DNA of 64,000 nt from Cordylochernes scorpioides. Lineage: Eukaryota > Arthropoda > Arachnida > Pseudoscorpiones > Chernetidae. The stretch's first letter is position 1. Each line of letters begins with the position of its first letter. The position numbers and the translations under genes were made by a program. The stretch covers positions 160,130,000-160,193,999 of the forward strand of contig CP092886.1 of assembly GCA_030710605.1 (NCBI GenBank), read 5' to 3'. The notes below the pieces were generated by a model. That model had not been told where the DNA came from, searched no databases, and worked only from the letters and a program-made list of their open reading frames with translations. This document shows, one piece after another, positions 57,501 through 64,000 of the stretch.

Positions 57501-58437
57501 TACAATATTTGGACATTAAAGGACTTCCATAATCAAATGTATGAACATCAAATGGCTTTCATAATACAATGTTTGAACATCGAAAGGCTTCCATAATACA
57601 ATATTTGGATATAAAATGACTACCATTATACAATATTTGGACAAATAATGCTTCCATATTACAATATTTGTGCATCAAATGACTTCCATAATACAATATT
57701 TGGAAAACAAATAACTTCCATAATACAATATTTGGACACAAATGACTTCCATAATACAATAGTTGGACATAAAATGACTTCCATTATAAAATATTTAAAC
57801 ATAAAATGGCTTCCATAATACACTATTTGGACATAATTAGACTTCCATAATACAATGTTTGGACATAAGGTAACTTCCATAACCCAAATTTTGGACATTA
57901 AATGGCTTCCATAATACAATATTTAGACATCAAAAGACTTCCATAATACAAAGTGTGAACATCAATTGGCTTGCATAATACAAAAGTTGGACATCAAATG
58001 GCGTCCATAATACAATATTTGGAAATAAAATGACTTCCATAATACAATATTTGGAGATCAAATGACTTTCATAATACAATATTTGGACATCAAATGGCTA
58101 CCTTAATAAAATTTTAGGATATCAAATGACTTCCATAATCTAATGTTCGGGTACCAAATGGATCAAATGGCTTTAATAATATAATATTTTGAAATTTAAT
58201 GGCTTTCAAAATCAAATGTTTGGAAATCAAATGGCTTCCATAATACAATGTTTGGATATCAAAAGGCTTCCATATTACAATAATTGGACTTCAAATGACT
58301 TCCAAAATCAAGTGTTTGGACATCAAATGGTTCTATATCCAATGTTTGGATATGAAATGGCTTCCATAATACAATATTTGGACATCAACTGGGTTCCATA
58401 ATACAATATTTGGACATCAAATGGCTTCCATATCAAT
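54571..58437. repeat. Satellite array, 32-bp unit, about 120 copies
   Basis: The unit reads GGCTTCCATAATACAATATT followed by TGGACATCAAAT. Copies differ at scattered positions, and the array has internal higher-order structure: a block of distinctive variants at about 55501-56090 recurs at 56815-57380. Open frames across it are by-products of the repeat. Confidence 0.95.
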
Positions 58438-58484
58438 TTCCTCCCGGCGAAACTTCCATCTATATTTTGGTCACAGATTTGGCC

Positions 58485-58560
58485 CTGCTACTTTGCCAGC
58501 TAAACACCTCTTTGACAGATTGTGAAGATTCCATTGGATTCAGTGTGGATCTCATGGAAT
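58485..58560 (+). pseudogene. Decayed copy of the 17.7-kb coding-like segment
   Basis: GPATLPAKHLFDRL then a stop, with EDSIGFSVDLME in a neighbouring frame, aligns with LPARHFFGNISEDSMDAVLDLI at 17.8 kb. Stops and a frameshift make it non-functional. Confidence 0.4.
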
Positions 58561-58563
58561 AAA

Positions 58564-58619
58564 GTCCCTCCAAGGATGACGAGGGCCATCAGCCCGAAAC
58601 CATGGTCTTTAGGAGGACG
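58564..58619 (+). ncRNA. Hammerhead-like motif with a core mutation
   Basis: CCCTCCAAGG, ATGACGA, GGGC, CATCA, GCCC, GAA, ACCATGGT, C, TTTAGGAGG. Helix II is a perfect GGGC/GCCC. Helix III is the self-complementary ACCATGGT. The cleavage triplet is GUC. Helix I pairs CCTCC with GGAGG plus inner A-U and G-U pairs. The first core base is A instead of C (AUGACGA), so activity should be lost. Confidence 0.65.
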
Positions 58620-59697
58620 CTTCTCAATTTTCCCAAGCTGATGTTGTGGGTTTTCATCGTCTCAAGTCCGCTTGTTTGCGTCGAAGGTCAATAAAAGCGG
58701 TCTAGGTTTGACGTTTAATTTCAAGGGAGAGGAGCCCTATGCTTTTTTACAAAATCAAACCCATTTTATACATTTCAATGATAATTTCATCATAAAAAAA
58801 ACTTTATGTAACTCCAAATTGTTCAAATAAAGAAAATATAAAGCTTTTTCGGTATTTTGAAATGTACGTCTGTGTTACCCACTAAGGATACTCTATAACC
58901 ATCACTCAGAAAAAAATACCTCCTATTATTATCATAACGACAGTGTGATATAAATATCATTTCACCTCACTCAGTGTAAGGTCATTTTCACCATTGTTCC
59001 TTCTGTAAAAATACTCCATTCCACAAACCAACTAATTAATAACAACGCTACTTTAAAAAAAAAAAGACGTTTGACCCTCAAACACAATTTGCAAATATTT
59101 CACCCTCACATCTTCCTTCATCTCCTTCACCTTTACCAACATTCATCACCAGAACTAACCCCGAACAAAACCTCCATGGGACCGCCATAGCATTACTCTC
59201 CAAATGAATTAAACGCTCGATTTATCAACTTAAGCAAATATACTTTCACTGACAAAACATAACCACTAGGCTAAAGTTATCCCTCCCTCCTATTTAGCAT
59301 GAAATATCGTATATGAAGAAATAATGCGCCATCTATATACAGAAAATGAAAACATTAAGGCGCGAAAATATCTTATTATTAAAGCGCAAAAAATGTCTGG
59401 ATGTCTGGATGTTTGGATGTTTGTTTGTTTGTTTGTTCCCTAACTCCTCTCTTAATATTTTATTTTATACGACAATATTTCGTATACATATTACATTTAG
59501 TCCCGGAATTATTCAGGTAACTTCAAAATTATATTTAAACTTTTAAAAATAACGCAGTTAGCAAAAATACGCATTTAGCTCGACGTTAAGCTCGACGTTA
59601 GCGACACGCTCGGCCATTGATTGAAATAAAACGAAATAATTTGATATATAAATATTCGTAATTTAAATTCGTAATAAATTCGTAATTTACACGTATT
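58620..59697. other. No gene recognised; pyrimidine-biased, family B fragment at 59.35 kb
   Basis: AAATGAAAACATTAAGGCGCG at 59345-59365 matches the outer end of family B (minus strand), followed by TGTCTGGATG repeats and TTTGTTTG runs (59394-59440) that recur near 60.0 and 60.4 kb. No coding motif. Confidence 0.45.
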
Positions 59698-60413
59698 CAT
59701 AATTTACACTTTAAATACTTTTCATCTTCTCTTTTCTAATTTTTATGGTCTAAATGCGTTATTTGTATTTAAATGCGTATTTAAATGCTTACTTTTAATG
59801 CTTACTTTTCATTTTAGTAAATCATTTTTCATTTTTAACATTTTAACATTTTTCATTTTTAACTTTTTTTCTTTTTCAACACTTTCTACACTTTTGCAAC
59901 ACTTTTATTTACAAATAAATTTGTTCATTTTAGCACCGTTTTTATTTTGTTAAGGTCATTTTTCATATTTTTTATATTTTAAGATTATATATAATTCTAA
60001 TAATCAAAAAAATTTCTGTTTGTCTGTATGTATGTTTTATAAATAGCCACATCAGCCACATATTTGATAATATTCATAATTTACACTTTAAATACTTTTC
60101 ATACTTGCCTCCTCTTTTCTAATTTTTATAGTCTAAATATTTAAATGCGTACTTTTAACGACGACATTTTAGTAAATCATTTTACACTTTTAACATTTTT
60201 TACATTTTTAACATTTTAACATTTTTCATTTTTAACTTTTTTTTCTTTTTCAACACTTTCAACACTTTTGCAACACTTTTATTTTAAATTTGTTCGTTTT
60301 AGCACCGTTTTTATTTTGTTGAGGTCATTTTTCATATTTTTTATATTTTAAGATTATCTATAATATCTAATTATCAATGCGCAAAAAATGTCTGTTTGTC
60401 TGTATGTATGTTT
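59698..60413. repeat. Direct duplication of a ~340-bp T-rich segment
   Basis: Copy 1 is about 59698-60036 and copy 2 about 60075-60413. Both run from CATAATTTACACTTTAAATA through TTTTTCAACACTTT, TAGCACCGTTTTTATTTTGT and end in TTTCTGTTTGTCTGTATGTA-like sequence (GTCTGTTTGTCTGTATG in copy 2). A strongly T-rich plus strand and (TGTC)-rich start-like motifs are reminiscent of Helitron 5' ends in arthropods, but no replicase or 3' hairpin was identified. Confidence 0.65.
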
Positions 60414-60474
60414 GTTCCCTAACTACTCTCTTAATATTCTATTTTATTTAATTTAATTACGCCAGAAATTGGCT

Positions 60475-61330
60475 ATTTTAATATTGCGTATATTAAATAT
60501 GCCTATGCGTATCAAATATTAATTTTTACAAACATATATTTATATTCTTTATTCGATATTTAGTTAATATTCATTTCGATATTTAGTGAATATTCAAAAT
60601 AGACGCTCAAAATAAAATAGAATAAAATTTCAATATATATCGAAAATTGTAATTTTAAACTTATTGATCTATGTCACATTGTTATATTATAGTGTAACGT
60701 TTTTATTTTGCATTTTTTAAATATACTATAAAATGTTTCTATTATGCCGTGAGAGTACAACTGAGAGTACACACTAAATAAAATAGTAAGAATAATATAA
60801 TTATATAATATAATTATAAATGCAATATATTAAAATATTAGAATGTTATCAAAAAGGTGCTTTTTAAATTAAATTAAAAGGACCTTAACAAAACTAAAAC
60901 AGTACTCTAAAATAATGTTATTTCCAATTAAGGTTTTTCAATAACGAAAACATATTGATGTTAGAGTTTCAAAGAAAATGAAAATGTTGTTAAAGTAAAA
61001 AATTAAATTGTGCTGTCTTATATTATTGTTTTTTTATTGTTGTCTCTTATAAATGTCTTAAAGTTGCAAAACCTATATATATAAAGAAAAAAGAATGACC
61101 GTTTCTCTTTATTATTTTAATTAATATATAGCTCAACTGTTTTTGACTTATAACTTTATATTCGATATATTCGTTTTTGTTTGTGTGATTTTCTTCATAA
61201 ATGTTATTATGTCTGTGAAGAAGGCAGGATTGTATGTGCTTTAATTTCTTTTATTAGAGCGACGTAAGGCGCGCTAAATTTGCTAGTTTATATTAATGTA
61301 TACCTAATATATAAGCAGAACGATCCAATA
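60475..61330. other. AT-rich, nothing recognised
   Basis: Very AT-rich sequence without features. Confidence 0.4.
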
Positions 61331-61506
61331 TAGTGTTAGAGCTTTAAAGAAGCGGTCTGGTAGATTAAAATAAAAATAAAAAAAAAATTGTCGAAACCGC
61401 TGGGAGGGTTTACCACTGACATCATCGTAGTAAGGACAGTAGAAGTGTGATTGATGTGTAAAGGAAACATTTGCGTCTTAATGTTTTCATTTGCTGTATA
61501 AAATAT
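61331..61506 (+). mobile_element. Retroelement-tail family B copy
   Basis: AAAGAAGCGGTCTGGTAGAT, TGTCGAAACCGCTGGGAGGG, CCACTGACATCATC, GTAAGGACAGTAGAAG and GAAACATTTGCGTCTTAATG follow in the same order as the minus strand of 27.59-27.42 kb. This fixes the orientation of the family: hairpin first, then the GAAACATTCGCGTC tail. Confidence 0.6.
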
Positions 61507-61880
61507 AGCACCAAGGCCCATTTATTCAGTTTTTTTTTTTTACCTTCGTGAGCACCACTGTAATGACATGTAGTCAGATCCAACCCATTTAAACTGAACC
61601 ACACACAAACTTATTCCTCAGTAACACGCCTTAATTTTAAACACCTTCGTCACTTCGAAAGTCTAAGTATTTCATTCAATCATCAACTTTCATCATCTCA
61701 CACATCACCCCTACCCTGTCATCTATCATCTTGTCCACTGTCTATAGCTGCTACACATACCTAATCGTATCACCTTTCTTTTTTTCTTGCCCTAACTCCA
61801 CACAAGCAACCAGTTTTACCTACACTCATCACCACGGTTGCCACATATGCTTCACATCAACGAGGTGAACACTGCAGCTA
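61507..61880. other. C/T-rich flank of the 62-bp satellite
   Basis: Pyrimidine-rich with many CATCAT/CACATC triplets and no feature; similar composition flanks the array at 63007-63110. Confidence 0.4.
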
Positions 61881-61881
61881 T

Positions 61882-63006
61882 ATTATCACACTAGGGTGCA
61901 CGGACCGATATGATCTGCTCCATGGACAAGACACCACCACCATATTATCACACTAGGGTGCACGGACCGATATGATCTGCTCCATGGACAAGACACCACC
62001 ACCATATTATCACACTAGGGTGCACGGACCGATATGATCTGCTCCATGGACAAGACACCACCACCATATTATCACACTAGGGTGCACGGACCGATATGAT
62101 CTGCTCCATGGACAAGACACCACCACCATATTATCACACTAGGGTGCACGGACCGATATGATCTGCTCCATGGACAAGACACCACCACCATATTATCACA
62201 CTAGGGTGCACGGACCGATATGATCTGCTCCATGGACAAGATACCACCACCATATTATCACACTAGGGTGCACGGACTGATATGATCTGCTCCATGGACA
62301 AGACACCACCATATATTATCACACTAGGGTGCACGGACCGATATGATCTGCTCCATGGACAAGACACCACCACCATATTATCACACTAGGGTGCACGGAC
62401 CGATATGATCTGCTCCATGGACAAGACACCACCACCATATTATCACAGTAGGGTGCACGGACCGATATGATCTGCTCCATGGACAAGACACCACCACCAT
62501 ATTATCACACTAGGGTGCACGGACCGATATGATCTGCTCCATGGACAAGACACCACCACCATATTATCACACTAGGGTGCACGGACCGATATGATCTGCT
62601 CCATGGACAAGACACCACCACCATATTATCACACTAGGGTGCACGGACCGATATGATCTGCTCCATGGACAAGACACCACCACCATATTATCACACTAGG
62701 GTGCACGGACCGATATGATCTGCTCCATGGACAAGACACCATCACCATATTATCACACTAGGGTGCACGGACCGATATGATCTGCTCCATGGACAAGACA
62801 CCACCACCATATTATCACACTAGGGTGCACGGACCGATATGATCTGCTCCATGGACAAGACACCACCACCATATTATCACACTAGGGTGCACGGACCGAT
62901 ATGATCTGCTCCATGGACAAGACACCACCACCATATTATCACACTAGGGTGCACGGACCGATATGATCTGCTCCATGGACAAGACACCATCACCATATTA
63001 TCACAC
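61882..63006. repeat. Satellite array, 62-bp unit, about 18 copies, highly homogeneous
   Basis: The unit contains ATTATCACACTAGGGTGCAC, GGACCGATATGATCTGCTCC and ATGGACAAGACACCACCAC. Variation is limited to a handful of substitutions (near 62242, 62268, 62448, 62741 and 62989) and one short deletion near 62307. It is GC-richer than the flanks. Confidence 0.97.
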
Positions 63007-63217
63007 ATTCCAACTTACCCAAACACTACGTAAAGACATCCTTACATATCAATCACCTACACCGACATCTCTATATCGATATCAATCTATGTACGCTCTA
63101 GAGATTGAACATCAACTACCTTAAAAAAAACGAAAGAAAAAAAAAGAAAAAAAATATATATATATTAATATTGTAACTCTCTTTTAATATCGTCATTTTT
63201 ATATTTTAAATTCTCTC

Positions 63218-63526
63218 TTTTTTTACTTATCCCTAGTATACGTGGTACAGGTCATGATAATCATGGTGGGTAGAAGTTGGCGACTGCTTTTACTCTAAGA
63301 GCACCACATGTCTACACATGTAAAAGCAGTTCGAATTTGCACCTATAAATGTGCCAGAGCCCCGTTTGGTTACTTGCACTCGCTGGTGGGCTTGGACTTT
63401 TGCAAGAATCGGGAGTCATTGAAGCATTTTTTTTTTATCAGAAAAAAAGTGGCCAATGCGGGATTCGAACCCGGGTCGTAGCGATCGAAAACCAACGGTT
63501 TAAACCACCCTTCCACCGACCCCCCA
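63218..63526 (-). mobile_element. tRNA-derived SINE, near full length
   Basis: Minus strand: GGGGGTCGGTGGAAGGGTGG, then GACCCGGGTTCGAATCCC (best-preserved B box, GGTTCGAATCC), CATTGGCCAC, T-rich linker, GAGTGCAAGTAACC, ACGGGGCTCTGGCAC, hairpin region CATGTGTAGACATGTGGTGC, GTAAAAGCAGTCGCC, CCATGATTATCATG and GGGATAAGTAAAAAAAG. The tRNA head is part of the SINE and not a functional tRNA gene. Confidence 0.9.
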
Positions 63527-63530
63527 TTCT

Positions 63531-64000
63531 TTTTGAATTTTAAATATACACACCTCTTTTCAATATATATATTTTGCATTTTTATTATTTACATTTTTAA
63601 GTATGATTTTATTTCGAGTTTTTATGTCTTAACTGTTGTATTTTTTATTTTTATATGAATAATCATAATGTGTGTGTGATCACTTTTATATTAGTCTTTG
63701 ATGTTAAAAATAATATTCACTTGTTTGTATAATATTGCATATTTCATTAATTATCAATTTTGATTTTTATTACAACTACAATTTTAAAATTTAATTTTAA
63801 TATTTTTAAATTTTAAAATTTAGAAAAAAGCGTCGACTTCCCTACCCTCCAAATTCTCACGGCATCACAGCCAAATTTTCCCCGAGAAATCGTTACTATT
63901 CGCTGATATTCTTTTATTTCACCTTGATTCTATCTCAACTACACACGTTTCTTCGCTGTAACATTCCTAACAGTCGAACTTGAGCAGATAGTTATATATA
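63531..64000. other. AT-rich end of window, nothing recognised
   Basis: No recognisable feature apart from low-complexity ATTTTAAA stretches near 63780-63820. Confidence 0.4.

Noticed and set aside
54571-58437. CRISPR-like array of ~32-bp repeats
   Set aside because: Units are directly adjacent with no unique spacers, and the context is eukaryotic; it is a satellite.
61882-63006. 62-bp satellite as a hammerhead-bearing satellite
   Set aside because: I searched the unit on both strands for CUGANGA followed by GAAA and did not find it.

Overview
The window reads as an AT-rich, repeat-dominated stretch of an animal nuclear genome. The evidence is a tRNA-derived SINE family, Tc1/mariner-type MITEs, a Penelope-like retroelement (PLE), several unrelated satellite arrays and one GC-rich exon-like block with a canonical 5' splice donor. 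Nothing bacterial is present (no operons, no ribosome binding sites, no long intact ORFs). Species cannot be named from the sequence; an invertebrate is my inference from the repeat content.

Layout. 0-13 kb: a mariner MITE (0.75 kb), a fold-back insertion with a 12-bp target repeat (2.2 kb), SINE copies (4.0, 5.6, 10.6 kb), a hammerhead-like PLE terminus (5.34 kb), a Tc1-like element with a transposase remnant (6.7-7.2 kb), a 30-bp array (8.4-9.1 kb) and a 60-bp array (12.4-12.7 kb). 13-29 kb: two long palindromes whose arms carry the same hammerhead-like hairpin (13.6 and 22.2 kb), several Tc1-type MITEs, and fold-back elements of a second retroelement-tail family (27.4, 28.3 kb). 29-33 kb: three tandem arrays. 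37-41 kb: a 102-bp mini-element with a perfect 14-bp target duplication, a second fold-back, and a 5'-truncated, frameshifted PLE with reverse transcriptase and GIY-YIG endonuclease (39.5-41.3 kb) ending in the same hammerhead-like hairpin. 44-49 kb: a 42-bp array, two MITEs, a canonical-looking hammerhead (46.65 kb) and a MITE with CAGTAGAACCTCCC ends (48.9 kb). 50.9-51.07 kb: the only convincing host exon, minus strand. 52-64 kb: a fold-back element, a SINE with a 12-bp target duplication (53.1 kb), a 3.9-kb array of a 32-bp satellite (54.6-58.4 kb), a mutated hammerhead next to its end, a T-rich duplicated block (59.7-60.4 kb), an 18-copy 62-bp satellite (61.9-63.0 kb) and a minus-strand SINE.

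The unifying observation is RNA-structural. At least a dozen sites carry a hairpin of the form (C)TGxxGA, helix II, GAAA, then a self-complementary tetramer to octamer. The helix II sequences differ between copies but keep pairing. One copy forms the 3' terminus of the PLE, and others sit in short insertions flanked by 12-17 bp direct repeats. Hammerhead ribozymes with very short, self-complementary helix III are known from Penelope-like elements. Here they appear to mark a whole set of small non-autonomous derivatives, including head-to-head palindromes. Most of the remaining sequence is AT-rich and shows no recognisable gene.
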